Source: Ilex aquifolium
Taxonomy: Eukaryota; Streptophyta; Magnoliopsida; Aquifoliales; Aquifoliaceae
Length of the DNA stretch: 64,000 bases
Reading direction: 5' to 3'
Assembly: GCA_951799425.1 (NCBI GenBank)
Contig: OX637398.1
Span: forward strand, 20,346,270-20,410,269
Shown: positions 53,767 to 64,000 of the stretch, piece by piece
Layout: each line of letters starts with the position of its first letter
Position numbering within the stretch: position 1 is the stretch's first letter
Notes under the pieces: generated by a model
The model's database searches: none
What the model saw: only the letters and a program-made list of their open reading frames with translations
What the model was told of the DNA's origin: nothing
Position numbers and translations under genes: made by a program

Positions 53767-54656
53767 TTCGAATTTTTCTTTTATCCTGTTCTTTACATTA
53801 GTTTTAGTATCGTTCATTATGTACTCAAATTTTGTGATATCATAGTTACCACATAAACCTTTTATTGGCAATTTGGACTTTATAAGTCCTTGTATGTACA
53901 TGGGGCATGCATGCTAATTATCCTTTGAAACTTCTTCATTAATCGTACACAAGTATTTGTTTTAAGATTCTCTGTCTACACTTATACATGGGATTGGGAT
54001 ACCCTCCAATACACTTTACTTCAATTTTATTCAATTCAATAGGTCACATGAAAAAAAATTGAAGGAAAGTATACGTAAATTAAGTTTGTAAATCCTAACA
54101 AGATTGGAGTTGCAATAACTAATTAAGAATTCTCCAGGAAAATATAGTATTAATACAAATTTAATATGACTTGTTGGGGTTTGAAAGGTAGTAGGAAAAA
54201 TAAGGGCGGAAAAAGGAATTGAACAAAACTAGAAAAGGATAAAAAAAAAAAAACAAAAAAAAAAAACAAAACTAGAAAGGAGGAGGGGAGAGAAGGTGAT
54301 GCAAAGGTCAGTATAACATTGGAGTGTTTAGGGCATTCCCATAGTGGCGTTCAAAGTCCAATTCAAATAAAGGAAAATAAAAAGTCTAGTCAATCTTCAG
54401 TTTTTGGGTCAATTTAAATCAAATACCTGAATCAATTCATAGCAATTCACGATGCAAAGCTTATACCTTTGGAAAGTTCTTTGAGTCTAGTTTCTAACGC
54501 ATTAAACAGTGCATTATTTGGAGTTTTTTTAGAGTGAGTTTTGACAATTTTACTGAAGAATGTCTAACCTACATAGTAAACTTGGAATTAGTATTTTAAT
54601 TTGGTTTAATCTTATTTTTGTTAGTTTCATATGTTTTCAAGAGTTTTTTATAATTA
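53767..54656. other. Non-coding interval 3' of the DnaJ gene
   Basis: It should contain the DnaJ 3' UTR, but no clear AATAAA is near the stop. An A-rich tract lies at 54240-54266. No other gene is recognised. Confidence 0.5.
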
Positions 54657-56144
54657 CTAGTTCGTGTACACGTGCGTTGCACGTGGACTATTTCAAATTA
54701 TAATTTTGTTTTCTTATTCTAAGAGAAACGACTCCTATTTTTTTGTATCAAGGTTATCTTGATACGTCAAACTTTCAAGAAAAAAAATTAAATTTCTTGT
54801 TTCAATTTACTTTATTTTCTATCATCTAAAGAACAAAATGAGATTTTAACTGAAATTAGGAGGTTGTCAAGACTCTACAAACAACCCTTTGGCAAAGAAT
54901 TTTTTTTTCATTTTATTCACTGCCTTGATTAAGTGCAGTGCAAGGTGGCCGAAATTATTTCGTCCTCCCAGTCTTTTTAAATTTTTTTCCACTTCACTAT
55001 TGTACTCTCTGCATCTTGAGGAGATGACCAGTGAGTAAGGCTGAGACTAAAAATAGACCAAATAAATTTACCTTCTAAAATTATGAGGAGTGAATGCATG
55101 AGCATGTCTAATGATTATGTTAGATTAGACAAAACAATAGATAACTATATAAAACTTATGTTGTCTTAGTATATAAAGGATTTGCACATCTTAGTAGATA
55201 GAAATATTCTTGTGTTTTGATAAATTATTTCTCTTCGTTTTTGTGTTTGATCATATATTCTTGAGAGCCTATATCTACATTGATCAAATCCATTAAACTC
55301 GCCCAATTCTTCTAATATTTATCTAGTCAAAATCAATACAAAATAGTGAGATTGAACAAAACTATGCATATTTTTGTCATACCTCATGTCAGATTATCAT
55401 CTTCATTTGTTATCCACCGTCTGCCACTCTTAGATGTTGAGTTTTCTTCATTCAAAATGAACAAACCTTAATTGGAATTAGAAAATAAAGGGAACACATA
55501 TATTCACACGGAAAATATAGAAACAAGCACAAAATGTGAGATCAATTGGTGGGTGGAAGGAGAAATAAAGAAAATAATTCACATAATTGTGGAACTTAAC
55601 AACTATATGAGTTTTTTTACTTTTGTGTTTCAGTTGTTACCAAAGAAAAAAGAATATGTATGAAATAAAAAAGTTTAAACCGACTAATCAATATTAAGTT
55701 AGAATTTGAAAGGTCAAAAAATAAATGAAATAAAGTAGAAACTTTTACAGTATGTGTTGGAGGAAGGATTAAAAGTCCAATTATTTGAAGGTAAAAAAAT
55801 TACTCGTTATATACTATTATTTGAACAATCATGTACAAGTGTATCAATGAATCAATAGAAAATTAGGTGGCTACAAAAATAGAATTAGATAATAGTTGTA
55901 TTATAAACTAAATGGTTGGTGAAAAGAATTTGAGAGAGAGAGAGAGAGTAATCAACTTGTGAAAATAAGTAAATGTATACACTATAAGAAACAATAATTT
56001 GTGTAGAAATGGAAGTATATGAAGGGTCATTTGAATATTTAATAATTAAATACATAAGGATATAGTTGGTTTTAATCTTTTTAATAAGAATATAATAATC
56101 AATCAAAAGTTTTTCACTTAACTTCCTTTTATTAGTAATATAGA
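54657..56144 (-). mobile_element. Non-autonomous Helitron (1.49 kb)
   Basis: Read on the minus strand it starts TCTATATTACTAATAAAAGG (from 56144) and ends ...ACACGAACTAG (54657). Eight bases before CTAG is the hairpin CACGTGC-aac-GCACGTG (54669-54685). A 5' TC, a 3' CTRR and a GC-rich hairpin shortly before the 3' end are the defining Helitron terminal features. The base after CTAG is T as expected. The base before TC is G rather than the expected A. No Rep/helicase frame is inside, only a GA microsatellite near 55931. Confidence 0.75.
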
Positions 56145-58335
56145 CTAAGTACTTTTATGTCTTCTAGTTGTATTTTTTCAAAGGTCTTAAGTATTATTCT
56201 TGAAAATGTAAATTGTCATTACCTATACTTAAAAGGGGTGTTCCAAGGTAAGTTCTATTATTCATGTATGAGTTAAAAAAATATAATATTTGAAGGAAAT
56301 TACACTCTTTGGCTTATTTCAAGAAGGTTTCCTTTATGTTAAACTCTTATCCTTTTGGTGGATTTTCGATTGGTGGTCAGTTTTCCTTTGTATCTCTTTG
56401 TTGAATTCCACTAAATGGTAAACTTATCTATTATCCCCGAATTATTCCTGGTGTTACCCCTGACTTCTTTGCCTTTCCGCGTCAGTGTACCAACTTCACC
56501 AAACTGTGTTGAACGGCTTGCTAGATTGTCTTTTAGGTATATACTAAATTCGTGCACACTTTAGATTATTTGTTTAAAGTCTTTATTTGTTGATTTTAAT
56601 TAATTGTTGAAAATTAAATCCTTAGAGAAAATAGCTTCGCCCCATTATTTGTTCATGACTCATAAAAGGGTATGGATGAATGACATTTTGGAGTTTCAAA
56701 GATTTTCAAAATTTTAATTTATCCCTTGAAAGATTTAAATTTTTACATTGCACCGTCAACCAGATAAAAAGATAGCAATACAATCTAAAACTAAATATTG
56801 GTTCCTTTTTCTGACCAATTTTTTAGTTGTATTTATCATATTATCCTAATCCTAAAATTAATTGTAATACGCAATTTTTAAGTCCTTTCAATGAAAATAT
56901 TGCACTCATCTTTCTTAAAATGGAGTACATTGTTACCATTTCGTTTTATTGAGGATGCAATATGAGAATTTCAATGTTTTTAAGGTGTAACCGGAGAATT
57001 TCAGATCTTTTGGGTGGAAAGTGTCATATGCCTAAAAGAAATTGTAGAACTACGCTAGACTTAGAATAATGTTAGAGTGACAAAAAAAAAAAAAAAGAGG
57101 ACTACAAATATGAACTAAATGATTATTTATTATTTCTTTTTTGGGTAAATGTCCTCCATAATTTTAGCTCAATTTAACCCTTAAACTACATATAAACTGT
57201 AGCACCAGCCCTATCCGTGCAATTTTCTCGCTCAAATAATCTAAAAATACCACAAAATTTAGTTTAGAAGATAACTTGGAACAAGTATCGTGGCTATTTT
57301 CTTTTTTGTTATTCTAAAACCAGAATTATAGACACAAGGGATAATGCAATGATAAACACATCCTAAAAAACTCCTTAAATTAAGCCTATTTTAATATCAA
57401 TAATTATTATTAAAATTAACTAATCAAAATTAGAATTAATGAAATGTCTGACATATACTTCGGAAAACATAATTTGTATCAATATATAAATTCAGCGAAT
57501 AAAAACTAATCTGATTCATTTCAATCTTGTATATATGGAACAGGCTGGGTCAACTTCAGACTTGTGTCATCCCATCTAATAAACAGACACAACTTAGTAC
57601 ACAAGAATAAATAACTAAGCAATTCTATTCAGACCTAATTTATTTACAGACCTAATCTCTTCTTGTTGGATTGACATTGGACCTCATCTAACATAGGAAC
57701 TTGCTATTAATCTAACAGCTAAAATTGATTAGGAACTTGCTACTAATCTAACAGCTAAAATTGATTAGATCAACATATTAGGTCCAAGTAAATTTACTCG
57801 AATAAATAATACTATATATTAGACAAATCTATTGACTCTCTTCTAATTTAATTTTGTCTTAAATAATGGAATATGTGGTCACTACCAATTTGATATTCTA
57901 TGAGCCTATTTTTATAATAAGATTTTGCTGCATATTTGTCTCCATGCTTGTATAGTGATGAAAATTGATTACCTATCTTGAAGTAGATATCATGTTACTT
58001 TGTCGTGTCTTGACTTAAAAAACCAAAACGTCGAGCACAATAAATAATCCATACCTCATTCACAAACTGCCATTTCTCGTCTACTTTCCAATCTGTCAAG
58101 CATTCAAACCAACCCGATATTTCACAGTTGTCTCGTGAAATAACAATACTAACTAGGGAATAGCTAACAACAACAAAGACAATATCTTTCATAAGAAAAT
58201 TGTGTTGGACCGGCTTTCATCAAAACTGCATACTAATAGAGTTATTATCCATATGCTAATTAATACAAGTAACGGGTCCGCCATGTGCCGTCTATATAAT
58301 AGACAAAAGTGTATATATATAATCGTAAAGAAAAT
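56145..58335. other. Non-coding interval between Helitron and Copia-2
   Basis: AT-rich, with an A run near 57080-57094. No gene is recognised. A 65-codon minus frame at 57995-58192 has no known domain. Confidence 0.5.
57695..57766. repeat. 36-bp tandem duplication
   Basis: aggaacttgctattaatcta (57695) and its continuation acagctaaaattgatt are repeated immediately from 57731 with one substitution. Confidence 0.92.
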
Positions 58336-58339
58336 GTGT

Positions 58340-59195
58340 ATATAATTAGATTATATTAAATTGTATAAAATTTAATTTATGCACTAATCTAAACAGAATG
58401 CATAGAAATCAAAACCAGTGCACTGACGCAGAACAACATGTATAGTAAAACTCAGAAACAGTTTCCTTAAGACAGATTTGCTCCCTCTCGGTGCTTAAGG
58501 TTGATAAGCAATTGTCTCCCAAGATATAATAGATTTTGTTATTGAAAATGCAACACTTCAGTCTCCAAGCCTCCAACGAACATAATTATGTGTTTATACT
58601 TGAACCGAACTTGAAATAATAATGAAACAATATGTAGAGAGAGAGAAAAGAAAGACTGAACACTTAATTCAGTATTTTGGATAATTGAGAGAATTAAAAT
58701 GAGAGAGCAATTCTTGAATTGTTCAATGACATGTTTTGGGAGTGCAAAGAATCATCTATTTATAGACTCACTAGTGGCTTTTTCATAAGGGGTGTAACCA
58801 TATGTAATGACACCTTTTAGTTCAAATGATATCAATAGTAACTTTATTAAAAGGTACAACCATTTGAAATAGTGTCTTTTAGTCAACGAAATATCAATGG
58901 TGACTTTATGAAAAGTTGTGACTATTTGTAATAGTGTTTTTTAACTAGAAGATATTAATGGTGGCTTTATGAAAAGATGTAACTATTTGGATTGGTGTCT
59001 TTAACCAAAAGTCACCAATTTTGAATTAGTAGTCTTTGTATCATATTCACTTCACATCTTTTCAATTGCTCCTAAAAGTTACAAAGACTTTAACAACATT
59101 GTCAATTGTTCCCAAAAGTCACAAAGACTTTAACAATTTCTCATTCAATACTTAGTAGTTTTTTTTTTAAAATAAATATATCATTATTTCTAACA
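58340..59195 (-). repeat. Copia-2 3' LTR
   Basis: It ends CTAACA on the plus strand directly before the polypurine tract. The segment ccttaagacagatttgctcc...cggtgctta (58464 onward) matches the Copia-1 LTR (ccttaagacagattttgccc...). The outer end is uncertain by some tens of bases. Confidence 0.7.
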
Positions 59196-59206
59196 ATCCC
59201 CCACAT
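59196..59206 (-). other. Copia-2 polypurine tract
   Basis: Minus-strand CATGTGGGGGAT, the same as at 14128-14138 in Copia-1. Confidence 0.75.
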
Positions 59207-59789
59207 GAATGAAAATTCAATTTATGATAATCCAGACGCTAGTTCAAGTACATGTGAAAGGTTACTGCATCGGGATAAGTAGTCAGTAGCCTTGAACTTT
59301 CCGTAGTAACAAACTATCAAATTTACTTGGCTATCCAGTAGACATGATGTCTTTGAACTGTCAGCAGTTTATGTAAACTAAGACAATAGAATTCACACAG
59401 TATCCCTTCGGACACAGTTGGTTCTCAAGTTTGTGTTCATTTTGGCCTTGAACGCCACTTAGTTTCATGAGTAATTTTAGAGTAATCAGCCTACGATTCT
59501 CGTAGAAGCGGCTCTTTCTTTACCCACATAGGTGATTTCTGATTAAGAGTATCCTGCTATACCCCACTTAGATATTATCAAGTCACAAAATATCATTAAA
59601 AGCGTAATTTACCCTAGTTCTCACGACAGATGTGCACTGTCTCATCACAGGAATGGGAAGGAGTTTAAAAAATATCCTCAGTGCATTAAGAGTTACACAT
59701 AATTCGATTGTCCCTTTGAACTTAGATCTTGAGATCTCTAGTCAGCTAAGTTGAGTTGTCATTATGGTAACTCTTGGTTAAGCAATAGG

Positions 59790-61235
59790 CTTTAAGCCCA
59801 TTCCCCTCGACGAACTTTCCACTTGCTCTCTAGTCAAACCTTTTGTAAGCGGATCCACAATATTATCCTTTGAATTCACATAGTCAATAGATATAATATC
59901 ATTAGAGAGCAATTGTCTAACGGTATTGTGTCAACAACTTATGTGTCTAGACTTACTGTTATACATAAAATTATGTGCCCTTCCAATCGTAGATTGGCTG
60001 TCATAGTGAATACATATTGCAGGTATAGGCTTTTGCCAATTTGGAATATCCTCTAAGAAGTTACGAAGTCATTCTGCTTCTTCTCCAGCTTTATCTAAGG
60101 TAATGAACTCAGATTCTATTGTAGATCTAGCATTACAAGTTTGCTTTGAGAATTTTCAAGACACGACTGCACTACCTAAGGTAAAGATATATCCACTCGT
60201 GGATTTTGATCTTTAGTATCAGATATCCAATTAGCATCGATATATCCCTCGAGTACTGTTGGGTACTTCGTGTAGTGCAAACCACAGTTTTGAGTATGTT
60301 TTAAATATCCCAAAATTCTAATAATTACTTTCTAGTGGTCTTTTTTTAGATTACTTGAATATCGACTTAGCGTACTCACTGAGTATGCTATATCCGGACG
60401 GATACAATTCATTATGTACATTAAACTACTAATTATGCATGCATATTCTAACTGTGATATGTTATTACCTTTATTCTTAGAAAGATGTATATTAACATAG
60501 GTTTTATCTCATACTTCTTGAACTTATCAAGTACTTTTTCAATATAATGAGATTGAGATAACATGAGTCCATTTGAAGTTCTAGAAATTTTAATTCCTAG
60601 TATAACGTCAGCAACACCTAGGTCTTTCATTTCAAACCTATTTGTCAACATCCGCTTGGTAGCTTTAATGACATCGTTATTGATGCCTATAATTAGCATA
60701 TCGTCAACATAAAGACATACAATAACGTATCAACTATGAGTGTTCTCAACATATACACATTTGTCACACTCATTTATTTTGAAACCATTGACAACATTGA
60801 TTTGTTAATTTTTTTATGCCACAACTTTGGTGCTTGTTTTAAACCATCCAGAGATTTAACAAGTTTACATACTTGCTTTTCTTGTCCATTAGCAATGAAC
60901 CTCACAAGTTTTTCCATATATATTTCTTTATCTAATTCACCATTTAAGAATGATGTATTTACATTCATTTGATGTATTTCAAGACCATTTAACACAGCTA
61001 TAGCAATTAACATTCGTATGGAAGTAATTCTAGTAACTGGTGAATAAGTGTCAAAATAATTCAATCATTCCCTTTATTTGGCTACAAGTCTAGCTTTGTA
61101 CTTGTCAATGGATCCATCGGCTTTCATCTTCTTTTTAAAGATCCATTTATAGCCTAAAGGTTATTTACCTAGTGGAAGATCCACCAACTCCCATGTCTAA
61201 TTTCTCATAATGGATTCGATTTCATAATCGACAGG
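59790..61235 (-). pseudogene. Copia-2 RNase H and reverse transcriptase
   Basis: RNase H at about 59790-60240 is recognisable only by alignment with Copia-1 (e.g. the attcccctcga end and the gattctattgtagatctagc segment). RT pieces are 60448-60699 (MLIIGINNDVIKATKRML, GVADVILGIKISRT) and 60774-61064 (NYFDTYSPVTRITSIRMLI, IHQMNVNTSFLNGEL). In the latter the D of MDVKTAF is Asn, removing a catalytic residue. There are many stops. Confidence 0.8.
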
Positions 61236-62310
61236 TTACTTCCAATAAGGAGCTTCGAATGAGGACATAGCTTCTTTGAAACATTGAGGATCATTTTTTA
61301 ATAGATAAGTTAGAAAATTAGGACCAAATGACTTTGAAGTCTTTGTTTTCTTACTACATCTAGGTTCATCTTTTATGAACTCCTCGTTTTGACAATTACT
61401 AGTTGTAGTTTCGATTGGTCTCTTTAATGAACTTGATTCATGTGACACATTAAACGAAAAATTATTTTCAAAGAATGATGAATTCCTTGATTCTATAATA
61501 GTATTAATATGCACATCAAGAATCTTAGATTTGTGAACAAGAAATCGATATGCACTACAATTATGGGCATAACCAATGAATACACAATCAATAGTTTTTT
61601 ATCCTATCTTAACTTTTTTAGGTTTAGGAACCGGCACTTTTGTTAGACACACCCACACTTTTAAGAATTTATAGGAAGGTCTTCGACCTTTCCATAATTC
61701 ATATGATGTCTGATTAGTTTTTTTATGAGACACCTTGTTAAGAACATAATTAGCAGATAATAAGGCTTATCCCACAAGATTTGGGGTGCTCCCGTACTTG
61801 AAAACATAGCATTCATCTTTTCTTTCAATGTTCAATTTTTGCGTTCAACTGTGTCATTTGATTGAGGTGAATAAGGGGCAGTCATTTAGTGAATGATTCC
61901 ATGTGTTGCACAAAACTCCTTGAAAGGAGATTCATATTCACCTCCCCTATCACTTCTTAGTTCCTTTATATTTCTACTAAGTTGATTCTCAACTTCATTC
62001 TTATAAGCTTGAACATATCAATAGTCTCATCTTTACTTCTAATTAAGTAAACATAACAATATCTTGTGCAATTATCAATAAAAGTAATAAAATACTTTTT
62101 ACCACCTCTTGTTTGCACAAACTTTAAGTTACAAACATTACTGTGAATTAATTCAAGAGATTCGATACTTCTTTCAATTGACTTGAAAGATGTTCTTGCC
62201 AACTTTAATTTCACACAAGTCTCACATTTATGATTTGGATCAATAGACATCTTAGGCAAATCATTTAAATTAACTAATCTTCTAATTGCATCATAATTAA
62301 CTTTAACAAC
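61236..62310 (-). pseudogene. Copia-2 integrase
   Basis: The frame at 61966-62361 has KCETCVKLKLARTSF, ELIHSNVCNLKFVQTRGGKKY and FIDNCTRYCYVYLIRSKDE. Compared with Copia-1 (IHSDTCDLK) the catalytic Asp region has D changed to N twice. The tail pieces continue to 61236. It is inactive. Confidence 0.8.
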
Positions 62311-62403
62311 CTTTTCAATTGCTCTCAAAAGTCTCAAAGACTTTAACAATTCCTCATTCAATACTTAATGGTTTTTTTTAAAATAAATATACCATTATAT
62401 CCA

Positions 62404-62406
<3 letters not shown>
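62310..62406 (-). repeat. Copia-2 5' LTR remnant (first 95 bp only)
   Basis: ctttaacaattcctcattca and the following aaaataaatata...atccaaca match the end of the left LTR at about 59095-59195. Everything from here to the protease is missing. Confidence 0.75.

Positions 62407-62473
<67 letters not shown>
62407..62473. repeat. (TA)n microsatellite
   Basis: About 67 bases of almost pure TA repeat directly after the Copia-2 remnant. The pre-insertion target was probably TA-rich. Confidence 0.95.
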
Positions 62474-62476
<3 letters not shown>

Positions 62477-62694
62477 AAATACAATACAATTCAAATTTGA
62501 AAAAACTAAACAAAATGACTTTTACTTTTTACGGTTGAGATCTCTTTAAATTTTACTTTAAAGTTAATCTGACAGTTAATATTAACATCCCAAATTTAAT
62601 AGAGAAAATAGGTCCCTAAGAATATGTTTAGAGTAATTTTTTAAAAGTATTTTTAAGACTTATAACTTCTCATAAATACTTAAAAAAAATAGTA
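62474..62694. other. Non-coding spacer
   Basis: AT-rich, with no feature seen. Confidence 0.5.
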
Positions 62695-62699
62695 GTGTT

Positions 62700-63798
62700 T
62701 GGAACCGTCCCACCATCACCAATACCACCACCACCCCCACCACCATCACCCCACAATTACTACCACCACCACGGTCACCCCCCACCCCACCACCACCATC
62801 ACCACTACCATCACCATCACCACCCCACCACCACCTCTACCACAACAACAACCATCGCTGCCGCCACCACTCCACCACCACCTCTGCCACAAACAACCAC
62901 CACCACCACCTCTACCACAAACAACCACCACCACCATCACCACCTCTACCACAAACAACCACAACCACCACCACCGCCCTACCACCACCGCCACTGCCCC
63001 ACCACCACCATCCCCACCACCGTTGCCGCCACCTTACCATTACCACCACTGTCCCACCATCATCCCTACCACCACCGCCCCACCACCACCCCCACGACAA
63101 TCACCATTACCACCACCACCACCACCCAACTAACACCACCACCGTCGCCACCCCCCACCACCACCATCGCCACCCATAACTGATTGCTACCAACGTCGTT
63201 CAATGCCACCACCCACCACTATCGTTATCTCATTCTTATATTTATTACCACTAGCACTATCATCACATTATCACCGCCGCCCACCGTAGCATCCACCACC
63301 ACCCACTGCCATCGACTACCATAGCCCACCACCTCCCGCTGTTGCCCACCATCGCCGCTAGCCACTATCACCCACCCCCTCCACACTTACAGCCACCAAC
63401 CACCACCACCTGTCATCGGCCACCATTACCGCCATCCACTATCACCCACCCCCACCACACCTACCACTACAACCACCATTCGCTACCACCCATCACACTA
63501 TCGCCCCGAAGCACCTGTTGTCATCTACCATCACAACCCACCACCGTCACCCCCACCGTCTTCACCCCATCACCACCACTACCAACCAGCATCACCGTTG
63601 CCCACCACCACTACTGTCATCACCCATGGTTGCCACAACCACCATCGTCACCCAAAACCGACCATCACCATCACCGTGGTCACCCACGGCTGCCACCACC
63701 ACCACAGTCGTCGCCACCCACCATAACCATCACTGTCTCCCACACCTCCACTGCCGCCCACCACCACTACCACTACCACTACCATCGCTCACCCTCAC
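62700..63798. repeat. ACC-rich imperfect trinucleotide repeat, about 1.1 kb
   Basis: (ACC)n with frequent interruptions (CATCACC, GCCGCC, ACTACC). The plus strand has almost no G, the minus strand is GGT-rich. All three plus frames read His/Pro/Thr-rich and open for 140-160 codons, as expected from composition. In the right half (after 63180) the periodicity decays. Confidence 0.9.
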
Positions 63799-64000
63799 TA
63801 TAACCGGTGTTTAAATTCATTTATCTATCCTCTATGTTTGTGATTTGATTTTGGCTATGAATACAAATATGTTATTATTGACCATTTTTTTTATTACTCC
63901 ATGTCTTCAGATACGGGTAATAACTAATATATATATACCTTCCCCCCCCCCCCCTTTTCTCTATATCTCTCACACACACATGTGAAGAATTTTGTGTTCA
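63799..64000. other. Right edge: simple-sequence patches
   Basis: A TA stretch (63927-63937), a run of 13 C (63942-63954) and a CA repeat (63970-63980). No gene is seen before the window edge. Confidence 0.7.

Larger units (their letters stand above)
58340..62406 (-). mobile_element. Copia-2, internally deleted sister of Copia-1
   Basis: It has the same minus-strand order as Copia-1 and about the same protein sequence, with far more damage. A 3' LTR (about 58340-59195), the identical polypurine tract, an untranslated region, RNase H, RT and integrase are present. At about 62310 the integrase zinc region runs straight into roughly 95 bp of the start of the 5' LTR. Most of the 5' LTR, gag and protease are therefore deleted. 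The TSD cannot be read because the right side is a TA repeat. Confidence 0.85.

Noticed and set aside
57995..58192. 65-codon minus frame with Trp/Cys-rich content
   Set aside because: It looks somewhat protein-like but matches no family that I know and has no gene context. Left as non-coding.
58202..58215. TGTTGGACC as the outer boundary of the Copia-2 LTR
   Set aside because: The phrase equals the opposite terminus of the family in the wrong orientation, and the sequence after it does not resemble LTR sequence.
62695..63814. Several long plus-strand frames rich in His, Pro and Thr and minus-strand frames rich in Gly and Val
   Set aside because: They follow from the ACC/GGT repeat composition. 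Two or three frames are open at the same place and none has a domain.

Overview
This window looks like an angiosperm (probably eudicot) nuclear chromosome segment made almost entirely of transposable elements (TEs). It is AT-rich and carries plant-type Ty1/copia, Ty3/gypsy (Tat lineage), L1-like LINE, CACTA, Helitron and MITE sequences, with interrupted reading frames and GT-AG introns. I recognise one apparently intact host gene, a small plastid-type J-domain (DnaJ) protein at 53245-53766 (+). The species cannot be named from the sequence.

Layout. 1-5990: a decayed Tat-lineage gypsy element on the minus strand (protease, RT, two RNase H domains, integrase) with an oppositely oriented extra ORF downstream of pol (1-1800, +). 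6108-9110: a LINE fragment joined to it through a 78-bp inverted filler copy of the gypsy protease. 9190-12560: gag, primer-binding site (PBS) and 5' LTR of a gypsy relic. 12958-19936: a complete but inactivated copia element with 1.17-1.18 kb LTRs and target-site duplication (TSD) GTCAA. 19942-24450: non-coding, with a MITE-like unit and a retroposon with 16-bp TSD. 24453-30990: a head-to-head Tat composite, consisting of a sense extra-ORF fragment with its own TATA box and 5'-UTR intron, fused to RNase H/integrase of a second Tat element, a 40-bp tandem array, a spliced antisense extra ORF, and a probable 3' LTR. 32211-39621: an Ale-like copia whose 5' LTR was split by a gene-fragment-carrying CACTA element (32311-35564). 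39859-49939: another CACTA holding a third, transposase-bearing CACTA (41610-48675). 50-53 kb: sparse relics and MITEs. 53245: DnaJ gene behind a CT tract and a MITE. 54657-56144: a non-autonomous Helitron. 58.3-62.4 kb: an internally deleted sister of the 12958 copia element. 62.4-63.8 kb: TA and ACC repeats.

Insertion order can be read in several places: copia then CACTA at 32-39 kb, CACTA then CACTA at 40-50 kb, and probably a TIR element then a retroposon at 22.4-23.5 kb. Nearly all coding TE domains carry stops or frameshifts, often of the TGG to TAG/TGA or CGA to TGA type expected after methylated-cytosine deamination.

The most unusual structure is the Tat antisense ORF at 27626-30381. 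Three short GT-AG introns on the minus strand each restore one reading frame, so the strand opposite pol appears to have encoded a spliced mRNA. Related ORFs lie at 1-1800 and 24673-25187, the latter with a visible promoter-like TATA box and leader intron.
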